DNA of 64,000 nt from Phytoseiulus persimilis. Taxonomy: Eukaryota > Arthropoda > Arachnida > Mesostigmata > Phytoseiidae. Each line of letters starts with the position of its first letter. The stretch's first letter is position 1. A program made the translations under genes and the position numbers. The stretch is from positions 20,336,001 to 20,400,000 of the forward strand of contig CM075103.1 of the NCBI GenBank assembly GCA_037576195.1, given 5' to 3'. The notes under the pieces were generated by a model. The model was not told where the DNA came from. It saw only the letters and a list, made by a program, of their open reading frames with translations, and made no database searches. Positions 31,691-46,600 of the stretch are shown one piece after another.

Positions 31691-34600
31691 AGGCACGAAA
31701 AAATTGACTTGTCTGGTCTATCACGAAAGAACCGGCTTTTCAGCCGACGCGAGCGCCATCTACCGGCGAATCCGTCTGCACCGTTACAGATCTGCTACAT
31801 TGGTTGCGCAGGGAAGCAGAGTCAACCTGCGCCGGAATATATGGAAAGGTCGAATCCAATCGGGTGCTGGTTTCGAAACGGCCGAAAAGACATGGTTCCA
31901 GCTTGGACAGCGACGATTCCTGGCCTGTTATCCCGGGAGACCGTTTCACTTCGGGAGGTGCTCTTTGGATCCCGCAAATTATTCCACACACGGATTCCAT
32001 GAGCAGAAGTTCCTCCACGGGCACTCTCAACCATCTTCCAAAACAATCCCTCGCATGAGGTCTCAAACGCGGCATTGTTCATCAAAAGCGCCATCACCGT
32101 TGGTTGAATCTCGAAACTCTGTATTTCTGTCGTAGATTACGAATGGGTTTGAAACAATCAACGAGCGACGATGCGTGTTCCCCTGAGGCTGCGGATGTTA
32201 CCGCAACACCGGGGTAGTCACTACGACGAGGCCAGCCTGAACTGTTCTGTCACGGAAGAGATGCTTGGCTCCTCGTATGGCCGCTGCGTCAACTTCTCCC
32301 GGTTCGTCGCAGACAAAAGTCATGAAGACCTGGGAATTTCGCTTAAAACAGTCCACCACCTCTAACGATGGGCAGCGGTGCTTAACGATCAGGTCTTGAC
32401 GTGGTTGCAGGTCAACTTCTTCCCAGGCCTGGAGAATGTTGGACGGGACGTTCAAGAGCATCACTCTCATACTAACCCTTGAACGATCACCTTTTGGGGA
32501 GTGAAATTCCGCAGATTAGAGATGCTGACCAAACAGGATATCGGCGCCAGCGAAGCCTTCCGATCCGAATTAGTTGATCTGTTGGGGTTCCGCCAGCGAC
32601 CGCAGTTTGCAGTTGATGCTGCGACCCTTCTCGAACGAGTTCGACGCTCGCATGCTGATGGGTTATGTCAGAGCTTTTGGGATTGCGGGAGGGATCCCAA
32701 ATACGTCTTGCAGAGCCCGTTATCTCAATTGGATGCGATTCGTCCCCCAAGAAAAGTCGAAACAACAACCGGTCAGATGTTCTCTAAAGCACGTTGGGGG
32801 AGCCCCTGGATCCGACAAAACCCTGCCCGCTATGAGCACTTACTTCCGAAGCGCTTTGGAAATCAGCTTTCAAAGTGGAAATTCGCACGAGTTCCATCCT
32901 CGATGTTATCGTAGAGAGTTTTCGCGAAAGAGGAAGAAATGCGTCCCGACGGAACGGTTTCCGAACGGGCGTCGAACAGCGGGAATCGCAGGCGGGAATG
33001 CTGAGGAAAAGTTTGATGTGCTCGCGTGCGTTACAGATAAATCAAAGCTTGGATTCGTCACCACCTCTATCGGAAACGCTTCACGATCAACTACAGTACT
33101 GAATCATGCAATCGCCGATGCGAGAATCCTTCGCGCGACCCCTCGCAGCTCAATTTTACTCCTCAATGATAATCGTTCCGTCAAGCATGACACGGACAGC
33201 GCTGCTCAAGGCGAAAAACTTAACGGCATTCATCCTGGCGCTCGTATTGTTTTCACTGAATTTCTTCTGAAAATCAGTTCAGCGAGCACACCCATTCTGC
33301 ATTATTTCGAATGAGCCTCGACCGGGACCTGGGCTAAGACTTTGAAGCATTGAAAAACCACACGATGGTTTGCTTGACGGACAGATTGAACATTTTCGAA
33401 TTCTGAAAGGGGGATCCGTGGATACGATCCGTAATTGCCGGTTCCAGCGCTACTTGACAAAGAGGCGTTCATTTCCGAACGGAGAGATCGATGTTGCCCA
33501 TTGGATATCGTTTCCGTGGTCTCGCCGAGTGTGTGTGACATCCGTCAGGAAGAATGATCAGTTCCAGCTGAGAAAGTCCTTGTCAGTTCCTGCGATCCAG
33601 CGCGCGGTAACGAGGAGGGGCGCAGAGGACGTGACATTGGGGGTGATGATGCGGACTCAGGTACGGTGTACGTGTGTGCGAAATTTTCGTTACTGAATAG
33701 ATTTATAATGTACATGGATTAACGTGAATCTATGTAGCGGAATCTCGATGATTGCTTCGTTTCCCAATTCCGAGATTCTCGAGGCGCGTCAGAGAACGGT
33801 GTTCGACGCGGCTGGGAGCCTCGATCCCGTTCTGCACGCGGCTGTCAATCATTCCGGCGCGATAACAAAATCAGTTAAGCGGCGGAAAAGTCGAAACCGT
33901 TCAAGGGAGCTGGAAAGGAAACTTATCCAGAAATCTTTCGCTGACACGTTGGCTGCTGCCAGCTCGGTCACTGTTGACAACTTTCTCGGTTTTTCCATGC
34001 GTTGCTTTTCGGAACGGTTTTCGAAAGTTGCTGGTTCCGACCAGCAAGCCATCGAGCAGCCGAGAGGAAAGCAAGCAGAACAGAAGAATTCGGATGGCGG
34101 ACAAGCAGCAGATACACAAACACGGAACGATCGCGCTTCTAGCGGGAGCAGAGGCTCCAAGAGAATTCAGAATTTGTTCTCAGGGTTAAGACTTTCGAAT
34201 GGGTACGCTTCAAGCGCATATGTCCAAACCTCCAGCAAGGGTCCGTGCCTTGAGGTTTAATGCTCCATGAGACAATCAATCGTCGGCTTCGTCTTTCAAA
34301 ATGTCGGGGAACGACTCCGATCGGCGTTGTTTACGAAAGAAAAAAATCAGAACGGAATAACGTATTTTCTTCTAAGCAACAAAAGCAGACTTGAAATGTG
34401 GCATTGAGTGTTTGATAATCGAGGCCCAAATGCGCGGGTTCCAAGAGGTCTGGGTAGAACGATGCGTGCCCTCGGCACGTAGGCTCCGAGCCCCTGCTAA
34501 TCTCCTTGGATGGCTTAGAGCGGTTGTTGGACACCGACGAGCGAATCGTTCCTCGAGACGACAATAATCCGAAACCAAGATTGCTCATCGGCGGACCCCG

Positions 34601-37600
34601 CGAATTTTCGATGCTGACGACCGTAATCTCGCGATGGATTCCTCATCTCGGAGCATCAAAGTTCGGGCCTAAGCGTCGGAGACACTCTCGATCAGCTGAA
34701 CTCGTCGTCAGGTTCAGAAAAACACGGGAAATTGAATCGTTGTCGCCCTTTCTTGACGGTGATCTTCGCGAAAGCTTCGATTAGCTGAACAGATGCGGAA
34801 ATTCCTTCAACCCGCTCTCGTCAACAAAGTGCTGCTGCGACTCGACATGTCCTTGTTTGTCTTTCGATACTTCAGGTGTTTAAACATCCTGCGAGAAATC
34901 TGTTTCGGAGAAAATCTGATTCTCGCTCTGTGCGGCTCGGACGTTCATGAGGCGATTTTGTTGTGGTCAGCCTCACTGAGATGTATTCGCTCCCCATCAA
35001 ATCGAATCCTCCTCGTGATCGGGTTCCGGTCGGTGATTACATTCCGGTCAGAACCCGCTGATCTTTGGTCGTTGAGTTCGCTGATGATCTCACTGCCGGA
35101 GCCGTCTCCTCGGTGCGGCGTTCACCGCTCAGAGGGCTTTGGAGTCGAGTTTTTTGAACAGCAAACACGAGACACGCGTCGACTCCGCCGCCGAACATTT
35201 CCCAGAGCTCCGCTGAGACGTTTCCGCCGAGGGGGGAGTTCATCTTCTAAATTTTCTGGGCCTGTAATCGGGTTCAGACATCGTTCGGTCGCAAAGACGG
35301 ATTTTTGCTCGACCCCCATCCTTCCAGACTCGGGACTCCGATGCTCTTGACCGGAGAGCCGAGAAGTGCCGTCTTCTGTTCGCTAATACTGGAGAAATCG
35401 AGACCCACGATTGTTGTTTCAGCGTTCGGAATTTTCAATCTTCCTCGAAGCCGTCGGAGACATCTGGCGGGGCCGCGCGCTGACTTGATCGAATCGAGCC
35501 TCGAAGCCTGATAGGCTCCGGAATCCGCCTCCGCGAGTAGGCCGAGAAGCGAACCAGATCGGAGTCTACATCTCACTCACAAACGAATAAAAAATATTCC
35601 ATTAGTGCACGGTCGGCCTGAACGCGGCGAATCATGCTCAATCGTTCGTTATGAGTTTGAACAGCAATAAGCCGGCTCGGAGTGTGCAGTACATCACTCT
35701 TTCTATTTTGACTCTTGAGCAAAATCTAGCGGTCGAACAGACAGCCCCTCGTAACGAGTCGCTCTGAATGTCGAGAGAGACGCTCTCTGAACGGAAACCG
35801 CAAACTGGATTCGAGCAAAACAACCTGTTTTCGAGCGCCTGCAACGCGTTCCGCATCCATCAGAAAGCAGTCAATCTCGAGGTGGATGATCCACTCCATT
35901 CGGCCCAGGCTAAACAATGAGCTCAATGACCCCATATTCTGAGGTATTTTCGATCCATGGACCGAGGCATGTCCAAACAGGTCCTCTTCGCGCGTGTTCG
36001 TTCTGAGATCAAAAGTTTCTTTCCTTGTTCCGCCGGTGAGCCCTCCTCGCTTCCTCCGACAAACTCGTGGTCTAATTAGAGCCGTTTCCGCTCGTTCGCG
36101 CGGAACCAGCGCTGAATCGTTTGCATTTCACCCAGGGGTGTCTCGGCTGATGTGCTCGTTATTGTCAACAAAGGGACCCTGGGTCAATCCAATGTCAGTT
36201 ACGCAACACCGGTGGCATGCCCCTCCGAAATTTTCCTCCGGTCGGTGACTCCCTATCATGGGGTTCATCATGATGATATTTAGTTGCGCCTCCCCCCCCC
36301 CCTATCCGAAATCATATTCAACTAATCTTGCAACCCCCCTCCCCGAAAAACTCCTTGGCCCGCCCATGCGTAAGATGTCTAAGGTTTGCTTTCAGTGATG
36401 GTGATTGGCGATGGCGAGAGGGCCGCGTGAAAGGAGGCGAAGTCAATCTGGTTGGCGGCAGTCAGTCAGCAAAAGTCTTCAGAGCGGACGGTGGTGAAGA
36501 GTTCAGGGAGGCTTCTGTAACTTCTGAGACATCAAGTAAGGGAACTTGTCTTGCTTGTAGCCAGTGAGAATCCTAACCTAGGAACCCTGTTGGATAGCGA
36601 GTGCAAAGCGCATCCTTGTGGCACCTGCGCTCGGAAGCGCTTCAACGAAACGTGAGCTCGGCGAGTGAATCGTGTGCTTCATTGACACTACTCAGAACTC
36701 GAGGTATACTATTTTCGCATGGGACGAATTTCCGCCTCGCGGACTCGACTCGACAGGACCCCGTGGTTCCGATTCGAACGTCTCCGTGCCACCCGTATGG
36801 TGAACCCTGAACCCGTGACTGACGCGGCCTGCTGTTGGTACTCTTCGTCGGCCCTTCAAGTACACTTCAGCTCCGGCTGGAAGTGAAAGCGTCGCGGGAC
36901 ACGTTTCCATTCTAGAAAACGGAGTTCGGGGGAACCCCGGGCCACATCCTGCTGTAGAACGAAGTAGGTCGCGAGAAAGCGTTCAGTAAGATGCCGTGGC
37001 CCGCTGTCGGAGCGCCGGCGATGCCGTTTAGACGATCGAAGCGAGCCATGCTTGACGAGATTCGGCGCCGCGCTACACCAGCACCGGTGGCAGTGCCGCA
37101 GCAGCGAATTAAGACCCGTTAGCCATGCCTCCAATGTCGCATGTCATACTTTTACGGCCGTTGTTGTGACGGCATCTCCCCGGATCTGCTCGTTTCGGGA
37201 ACGTTTCCTTCCGCCCAATCGACGGAGGGCCTCCTGTAAGCGATTGAAACGAAACTCCGAGCGGACCGTGGTCGAGTTCGAGATGGAGGGATTCCGACAC
37301 GGGATTTTCCCCCGACGACCGTTGCGATCCACGGGATGATCTCGATACTGCCTCACGCTTCTTGTTTCGGTACCGTCAGCGGAAGGAACTGTCAGGCCGT
37401 GAACGGCGGAAATACAACCCGTTGTTCCTACGTAGGAGCCGATGCGACTTTGTGCAATAAGCACTACGCTGAAATCTCCCGACAACGGCGGTGGCGCCGG
37501 CGGTTGTGACTACGGCAACGACTACGGCCTCAGGTTAACGTCGCTCCGGCTCGTGCCGGCAGATCGCGTTTTCGCTCGGCTGAGGAAGATCTGTTGAATG

Positions 37601-40600
37601 AGGTGTTTGACTTCGGATCGGGAACTCGTTCGCCAGAAGCCGGTCTGAAAAATTCCCACAAAAATGTTGAATCTCATCCCAACGCGATGGCGGAACAGCG
37701 CCGCGCATCCGACGTGGCGTCGAATCACCGCCGATCGAGAGCAACGGCGCCATCGGCAATGCTTCGGATAGTTCGTAGCGCGTTCTATCGATTGTCGCTG
37801 TCCTCGGACGATCCCCTCGCGCATCCAAACTGAGCTTAGCCGTCATTCCTTCGCAACGTCTCGTTGCCAGATGACGTTCGTGCTGCTCTCCTCGTTCGAA
37901 CAATTTGATCGTTCATTTTCGTTGTTTCGATCGCCGCACCCGCTGCACGTGTAAAGATTCCCAGGGCGGACTGGGTCCCGAGCCGCGGTTCGATGCGTTG
38001 ATCGAGAAACGGAAAGCGGAGAGGGTAACTCTTTATTTCGATGTCAACTGTTCGATGTTTGAGACGGGTAGAAAAAAAATCGGGGTTTTAACGAGCTCCC
38101 CGAGGAATCGCCGCTGCTCCACGGAAAACAAACCGCGCGCCCGGCGCGAGCCAACACCAGCCTTCATGAATTTTTGCGAGTTCTTTCCAAACTTAATACG
38201 AAGAAAGTGAAAACGTGTTGTTAAAAGCTCACCTTCGACATGATTGTGAAGCTCTTCAGAAAAGCGTCGGCGGTTTGTCACACGACCGTTTCCACGGATC
38301 GTCGCGAGCGCCGGCGTTCCGAACTTTTGTCGACTCGACTAGCGGGATCGGTATGTAGGATGACTCCCAAGCTCACGGAACCCAACCACTCGAGTTCGAG
38401 GGAATCTAGGAGAAGCTCGAAAGCGTTCGACGTCACGGCGAAAGTTACCTTCGGTTGAGCATTGAGATTCGGGAAGTCTGGCAAGAGGGAAAAGCGCCGC
38501 CAGAAGTGAGGCTATTTCTGGAAACGGCCCTTGACCAACATTATGATGCCAGCTTCTGGTTCAGGTTAATTCGTCAAACGCAGCGGCTCGTTTAATAGAT
38601 ATCAGTGGAGTGATCTTCCACCAGCCGAACACTTACGAACCGAAGCCTCCCATGGCGCCCACGGCTGTAGCCAGACCAGAAGTACAGCGAGGTGTTTACG
38701 TTTCATCTGGCCGCGCAAAACAGCTTCAGAGTAGAAAAACGCTCCGACGACCAACGAAGCAACCCTGAGTTCTGGACCACGCTGAGAACTTGTTGCGAGT
38801 GTCCGGGCGCGCATCGGACATAACGGTTCTTCGTAACAGAACCGTCGCGATAAGATCCGATCATCAGTCGAAGAAGCGGAGGAGATTGCCGCGCCTTCTG
38901 TTCGCGGGCCGGAAATCTGAGCCTATCCGGCCGCTGCTGATAATAAATTCTGGACGGGTCCCCTTGTTTTCGAGAAGATCAGGGTGAAGTCCGCTGAGTC
39001 GGTCGCTCACGGTGCCGGATCCCCGTCACGAGTCCGCACTCGCGCGCCGAACCGTTTGTGTGCGCTCACAACTGTTCCACACTGTTCCAACGAGGGACCG
39101 AATCGAAGCCGGCGGATCGGAACGGACGCCGACAAACCCGAAGATCTCGAACAGAATTATCTCCATTGATCATCAGCGGTCCCCGATTCGAACTTTTTCA
39201 CCCGCGACCTTCGCCTCTACTTTCGCTTATCTCTCTATTTCCGAGTGTTTGCTCAAGTTGTTTTCGATGTTGCGCGGTATCGGAGTGACGCAACGGGGCC
39301 GGATTCCCTCCGATACGACTCCTCTTCGCGGACGTAATCCAACAACAACAAGAGAACCGCGGCCTACCCGCTCGATAAGGTTCCGCAACAGGTCCAGGGC
39401 GAAGTGTCGCTCCGCATACTGATGCGCGAAGCACGAAAATCTCAATCGACGACTTCCCTCCGATTTTCATGGTTCTCAGTCGAGAACCCGTCCGAAGCGC
39501 ATTCGGAACTGGCTTCGCCTCTCCCGCCGATCTCGCCGCCGGGGCCGAGTTCGACAAACGGCGTGCGGTGGACAATAATGTCGGAAACGACGTTTTGATC
39601 GCGGACTCGTGGCTCCCGATTTGGTCTTGAAACGTCCCAAATCACGTTGGGTGATCAAGGAGTGAACGCGGTGGTGTTTTTCGTTCCGAGGTTAGAAATA
39701 TGATCGGCTCGCTCCCGGTTGCCTTGAAAACCCGCTGATTGAGTGAACGCTCTAGCGCATTGTATCCGCGTTCTGTTATCACGTCGATGTCTGGCGAGCT
39801 CGCGGCACAGACTCCAACCGACCAGAATTCGGAAGTTAGCGGATCAGAATGCTAGCATGTTCACGCATCCGGCTCGATAGACTTGGTTCATCTCGCTCGT
39901 TCAGAGCACCCTCGGAGAAGAAGTAGCCGGTGACGTAAATCTGCTTCTGTGACGTCTGTAATCCAGAAAATGAAAATGGGATGAAAAAAAAGCAGTGACC
40001 GGATGCCGGCCAATGAACTAACACAGAAGATCGAAGATTGCGTGATTTGTCTGTGACGCGCTCAGCGAATTCATGCAGCTCGGAGCATATGAATACGATG
40101 TCTACTCCCTCACCCATTTTGCAACAAGACTGGGGGACGTCTCGGCGTCGCTCATCAGGATCGGCTGGTTTCGGATCGATGAGGAAGGAAACCGAACCGA
40201 GATCAATACCAGAACTCGTTTTCCGCGAAAGCCAATACGGACAAGGGAGCCTGTTCCTCGATTGGTTCCTGGAAACAATCGAGAGTTCCGGAGATTTTCT
40301 CGAAAGCAGCTCGAAAAACGGGAGGTTGACGATGTTGAGATAAAAATGATGGGAGATCCCCCGCGGAAGAGGTGAGCGATCGACGGCACGAACAGCGAGC
40401 TCCGCGTTCATGAATTACAAACAAATCACGTTTAAAGCTGGAGAGAATGTTGGGGGAACAGAAGACTGGTTGAGGGTTTGGGTTACGAAATTCTGTTCGG
40501 AAGCTCCGACGCTCAACAAAACAATCCAACCGGAGAGCTCCGCGGTTTTTGACACCCAGCTCCCAGGGCCAGCGTCGAGCTGCATTCTCTCATGACACAT

Positions 40601-43600
40601 CCACGGCCATGCTGGACGGGAGACTGGCATTTTTGAATGAAGTCTCCGGAAAAATCGGAGTGATTTTCCTCTCAATAAAAAACGGGAACCGTCGGCGAGC
40701 TTTCCCTCCGAGGAAATTCGGGGAATCTTGTTCAAAACCTCTTTCCGCAGCACGACTCGGGGAATTGCGCTCGGAACGTTGCGCAACACAGACGCGAGCA
40801 ATTATCGGCCGATCTTCACATTCGACCAGGATCGACTGCGAGGGCCGTTTCGAGCCGATATTCGTCGTCATCCTCCAGTTATTCTAATTCTTCGCGGTCG
40901 GCTACGATGATGCGATACTCCGCCCTCACTCACACACACACACACACTTATGTTTCCCTCCCTCATGACGGTCGCTCGCGAAAATCTGAATCATGAACTT
41001 CCTGCAGCGTTCCGACGGCGATTCCCTCGAAAACCTTCCCACCTCAATAAAGAAAAACATCCTCACTACAGCCCAGATCGATTCGTGCGGTGTCCAACGA
41101 TTTGTTCCCCTGGACGTTTTCGACAGAAAAGTATCGCACTCGGTTCTGAGCTCGACCGGGGTGCAAACCATGAATCCGCTATGTTCTCGAAGCCCGTATA
41201 AGTGGTCGACAAACGATGGAGTGCGAGTTCTCCTTCGCTCGAGGATGAAACCATAGCGTCTCTCGCAAGACCGAAAACCACTCAAATGACGCGCATGGAG
41301 GATCCGTTGGCCTCGATAACGGAATCGTGGTTTTGCAATCGAGGCACTCAGAAGTTCTCCGCCTGCGGATCGCTTGCGCAACGACTTTCTGATGTCAGCC
41401 TTCCGTGCAAGATGCGAGTTGTCAAGGCATTAACGACGGGCTGGTTACCGATTATCCCAGCGCCGAAGTGAGACTGGATGATCCATTGATCAGACGAGCG
41501 AACAATCGGCGCGACGCCGCCATGAACAAGCCACTCTGACGGGAGGGACGAATCGAGCTCGAACGGAAGCCCCGCAGCGATTCGGCAGGAAATCCGAGCC
41601 GAACTGGAATACTCGTCGTCGGCGCCGACGTCATCATCCTCGACAGAAAGAAGCTGAAGCCGCGAAAACCTTGGCACGGGTCAAACCTGTAAACCGTGCT
41701 ACCGGAGTCTTTGTACCGAGGATTGACGCAATTCGAATCGTTCGAACGTCCGTCCTGGCGGAGCCTAATCTCAAAAATCAATTTCTTCTTCGAAGCGGCA
41801 CTAATCACCGAGCGAAGGAAGAAGCGAGCGGGTGGCCGAGCAGCCACTCTCCGTACTTCCCTCGATTTCTGTCTCAGCCGGAAAAGGAAAGAGGCTTCGA
41901 GATATACTCCGATACGCATCCGATGCTACATCGAGCGTTAGATTCAGACCGTTGGATCCCGTCCGCCAGAATATCTGTTGACTTCGGAGAAGCCGAAGCT
42001 CGGTCGGTTTTGTAAGTCAACTCTTTTTTTTCAAGTTGTCACAGTGCGCCGTGGCTGTAAGTGCCAAAGTGCAGGAGTTTATGTGCAGGAGTGACACCGG
42101 CGAGGACGAAGGAATCTCCAAAGTTTCATTCCTTTTCGATAATTCTTCGCTTTTCTTCCTGTCGTCGCCGAAGTGTTCCACCTTGGCCACCATCGAAGGC
42201 TCCTCGACTCCGGCTTCAAACCACCCTGGAGTCTTCTGTGTTGTTCAGAACTCCTTTCGGGTAAATTAGAAACCTCTGAAACTTGCCGCAGGATGCCTTG
42301 ACCTCATCTATCCCAGAATTCCGAAGTTTCCGAACTTTTTTTGAGATACAACAAATGAGATAACTTTCCGTTGTTACTCATTCCCGAAGTTCTCCTAATG
42401 CGCCAAAAGAAAAAAGAAGTCGTAACAAGAGCGGTGGTTGGAACTCTCGTTCAGTGATCGCCTGTTGTTGACCCCAGGGAGCAGAGCCGAACAAGTTCCA
42501 CTTTCTGAACAAGAAAACTCGAGCTCACAAAAAAAAAAACGACCGACCAAACCTCAACACCAGCACTATTGAGTTTCTGTGGATTTTCATCCCACTTTGG
42601 AATTTGTTCGTGTTCATCAAGCGCAAAATCAGCGCAGGCTTTGCGCAATCCGCCATACGGGAAGCGGACGCGGTCTGCGGCGAACCGAAATGCTTAAGAG
42701 TCGTAGCTTCGTCGAACGCACAAATTTCTTCAGATTCTGGCGACCTTGTGCAGGCGAGTCCTAAGCGGCGCCTATTATGTAACGATCTGTTCGTGCGCAG
42801 CGTCCGTGTTCAAGTTCGTCTCGTCCATGATTGGGAACAGTAACCTCTGCACCTCGACGAGGAATCAAAGGTCGGCCTCGAGGCCTGGTCCTTTCTGCTC
42901 GGTCGTTCGGTTCCGTATCGTGCTGAGATTTCAGTCAGACCGGTTTCGGTGCACAGATTTCGATTCGAACGAATCGGTGACAGATGCATCGACGCTTGAG
43001 CGCTAAGCTCCCCCACGTAGGATCTCCGCATCTACGAACCCGACCGCGAAAAAAACAGGAAGTGCGTTACGTCACGACAATATCCACCAGATATCCGGTC
43101 AAATGCGCCCACGTATGGAAGGATAAACCAATATTTGAAGTGAAATGAATTCCACGTGCTTAGACCGTGAACGTTCCAGCTGGAACGATTTGAGCAGCTC
43201 GGGGACCACGCACTCGGTTCGTATAATCAGCCGAAGTTGTTGGTTGCCATCCAATGTGCTCTCTTGATGGATCGTTTCCGATCTCGAGCCATTGGTCAAA
43301 CCATCGGAAATCAATAACTTGAATCTTCTTTGTGGATCCTACTGACGTCTACCGGATAGCGCGCTTCGTGCGAGTGCGGGACTCTTGCGCCGTTCTTCAT
43401 TTGGGAGTTCGCCAGACGCCAGTCGATCCCTCTTGGAGGCACTTCATGGCGCGGATATCATGATGTCATCGGAAATCGATGACTCTGATATCTTCACGCG
43501 CGCTGCAGAACGAAGCTCGGGATTCCCGGGCGCGTGAGCTCCCTCGTCCGCAGTTCGGAGTTCCTTGACACGAGCTCTCCCGTCATGTTCGATCATCGTG

Positions 43601-46600
43601 GGAATTTCCTCCACGACGTGATGGAACTTTTCATATCAATGTGAGGATCATTGCTCCAGTTGAACTACCATCAGTGATCGACGATCGGACTGAGAGGAGG
43701 AGACGACGGTACCGAGATACCGCAAGCTGCGATGACGCAGGTACAGTGGTCACCATGAGTGATACGAAAGGGATCCCGTGGTACGTCTGTGGTTCAGTTC
43801 AGATTCGAACCATGATTCGAGTAGACCGCGAGTGAATCGAAACAAGTTTCAAAGGGCCGCTGACGCCGCTTGGAACTCGGTGGCATGATGAATATTTCGA
43901 GGTCTGCGCGGGGGTTTACGGAGAACTTTCCAGGGGAGCGAGGATGGTTCCCCCGTCTTCGGTTTGCCGCCGCTGGGTCCTGAGCAGGCGATGCCTGCGG
44001 TTCTGAATGAAGCGGCTCGGGATCTGAAATCCTCCCGATAAGTCGTCATCTGATGCCGACATCAGATCAACACCTGAGCTGGCAGATGGGAACCGGACTG
44101 TGATACGAGGGCTGGAAGTCTTTTTCGAGCGATGGGTTCCGGGAAGAAGTCAGTCTTTGGATTTCTCGTGAATGGTTGGTCGGAGGAGACGGGCGATTGA
44201 AAGACTTCTGTTTCGGAAGTCATCCATCACAAGATCGCATCATGGGCCTCAACAAGTCTCCGTGCAGCTTCCCAATAACAGCAATCTGGCCGTGCATTCA
44301 TACGGCGATCAGCTGGAGCGCCGCCGCCAATAAATCGAAGTCAAGCCGACGTTAGCGGAACGTCTTCGCCGCGGCTCGGTGCGAAGACCCGACTGTGCGC
44401 TTCTCGACGCGGCCCTGGTGGAGGCCATGGGCAGGTCACGCACAGAAAACGCGGTCGATTTAAGCCCGGTCGGCTTCTGGGTCAATGGGACTTCTCTGGA
44501 CCGCGGCCGATTCTGATCGGTGGCCACAACTTCCAACCCGCCGTCCACAAAACGACACTCGACATATTTTCGCGGTCGCGGCAGAGCGAGAGACTCTGGC
44601 AGAGAGGAAAATTCTCCCGCGAGCCAGGCACTGGTGTCCGGCGGAGACCGGCGGCACTGGATGAGTTGCAGCTCGGGGCACCGGGCGTAGAGTACCGACC
44701 GGCGAATTCAGCGCCGAATCGACTCCTCGAAGAGACTCGTTTCCAAAATTCCGTCTGCACTCGGCGACGAAAGGAAAAGTTCAAAGCGGTTCCCGAGCGT
44801 GGTGACGTCACGACAACACTTTGCTCAGGTGCTTGGCTCGCACCGCTGGGCCGAACTTTCTCTGGCTGAGGCGAGTCCTATTGTCTCACGTAAGACTGTG
44901 GAAAGTGATGCTTGGTCACAGCGACACGACATTAGATTATGGTCCGCTGGGATCCGACTTCCGTTCGTGCTCTACTGTGGTTTCCTCGACGTCGTCAACC
45001 ATGTTTTCTCATATTGTCGGACTCGGGACAAGGCTCTTCAGATAGAACATGTTAGTACACGTCCTGCCCAGATAACTATCAGTCAAAAACCACTCTTCTG
45101 CGCTGTTGAGATATTCCGATCCTAAGGACTTGAGGTAATTTGAGTTTCTGAGAAGTGATTTATTTGCTTTGAAAGGCGAGACTGCGCCGCTAAACGGTTT
45201 ATTTTCATCGGTGATTTGACCGACTTGACTACGCAGAAGTTTCTGATTACACCTAGTTCAGTCAGAATCCGAGATTTTCTGAAGGGCCAGCCAAGAGCGA
45301 GCTTTTCAAGTTTCCGAATCCAGTTGTTTTGGAGGAAAAATCGCGGAGCTGGCCCGCCGTTCTCGCCGGTGGTCAACGACGTCGGTCCCGTTGGGAGGCA
45401 CATCGGAACCCTGATCGGCCATGACTCCGTGGGCTGTACTCATTTCAGACTGGGGCTCCTATGGACGGGTCTCTGCGAAACTTTGAAAACTTAGAAACAA
45501 GTGGCCCATTTCCGGCTCCGATTTGTCCACCGTACGACCTTGACGTTCGCTGCCAACGATTCCGGCGGACACGTTGATGATCTGAATAGCCGCTCAAAAA
45601 CAAGGATACCAGACATTTCGGACGTGGACATGGGCTTTAACGAGTCGCCGTGTGAGTCCGCGCGCGTCTTCCGAAGCTCCCCCTCCCCTCCCCATTTTTT
45701 CTCTTCTGCCGCCGGAGTCGTCTCTCGGTAGAGCCTTCGCAGAATGGCTGCTCGGATTTCCGACTCGAGAAATTCAAAATTCCGGACCCTACTGCAGACA
45801 TCAGCATTGCGATCTACGGCGGCCACGAGCACAGTGGATTTGATGCGAGCGATCGCGGGGCTCGGGAAAACCCCGGATATTGTCTTTCGGTGTCAACGAA
45901 CTCTGGTTCCGGAACAATCTTACGAGCTCGGTCGAGCGATCGAACCAGTATGTCGAAATCAGAGCCGCTCATGCAACCTGTTCACAGAAAGCCATGCGAA
46001 TCGCTGTCATCGTTACTTGAGTTCTGGAAGATTGGTCCATGCGTGAATGCGTGCGGAAACGTCTTACGGGTCGAGTCCACACAGAAGAGAAACCGAGAGG
46101 GTGTCTCGAGTGAAAAATCTCACGTCTTACAGCCGAAGTTTCAGCACGCGATGGCCGCGTGCGGGCGTTCCGCTGGAGCGAGCCGAAGCCAGAAGTGCGG
46201 AAGTACGCCGCCAGCTCAGTGTTCTCTAAACACTTTTGGTGCTTATTTGTCTGTCGCGAGCGCGGAGGGGAATTCAGCTCAGGCGAAACCGGAGCGGAGC
46301 TTATTATGCCTGCTTCTCGAGCGATAAGCGAGTCCAGGGTATTTAAATAAATAAGCGTCGCCTTTCCGGCCGCAGTGCTTCGGTGAGTCAATCGGACGTG
46401 GTGGACGGCGCAGTACGTCTACTCAAGGTGAACGTCCAGCTATTTTTGGATGTGGACAGGAATGCCATGTGGTGGAGCGATATGACGGAACTCACATATT
46501 CGGTGAACTTGAAAACGTGGGGCAATCATTGTTGCCAGTCGACATACCAGTCGACACGCGAGTGCAGTCCATGACTCTCGTTGAGGGAGGCTGGTCACGA

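Noticed and set aside
32574-33314. 246-codon plus-strand frame
   Set aside because: Begins at TTG, not ATG, has no recognisable domain, and one frame of this length is expected by chance in 64 kb at this GC content.
35540-35555. 14-nt match to the start of U2 snRNA (minus strand TCGCTTCTCGGCCT)
   Set aside because: The match stops after 14 nt with no branch-site pairing region, Sm site or stem-loops after it; chance.
40931-40948. CA dinucleotide repeat
   Set aside because: Short ordinary microsatellite with nothing notable around it.
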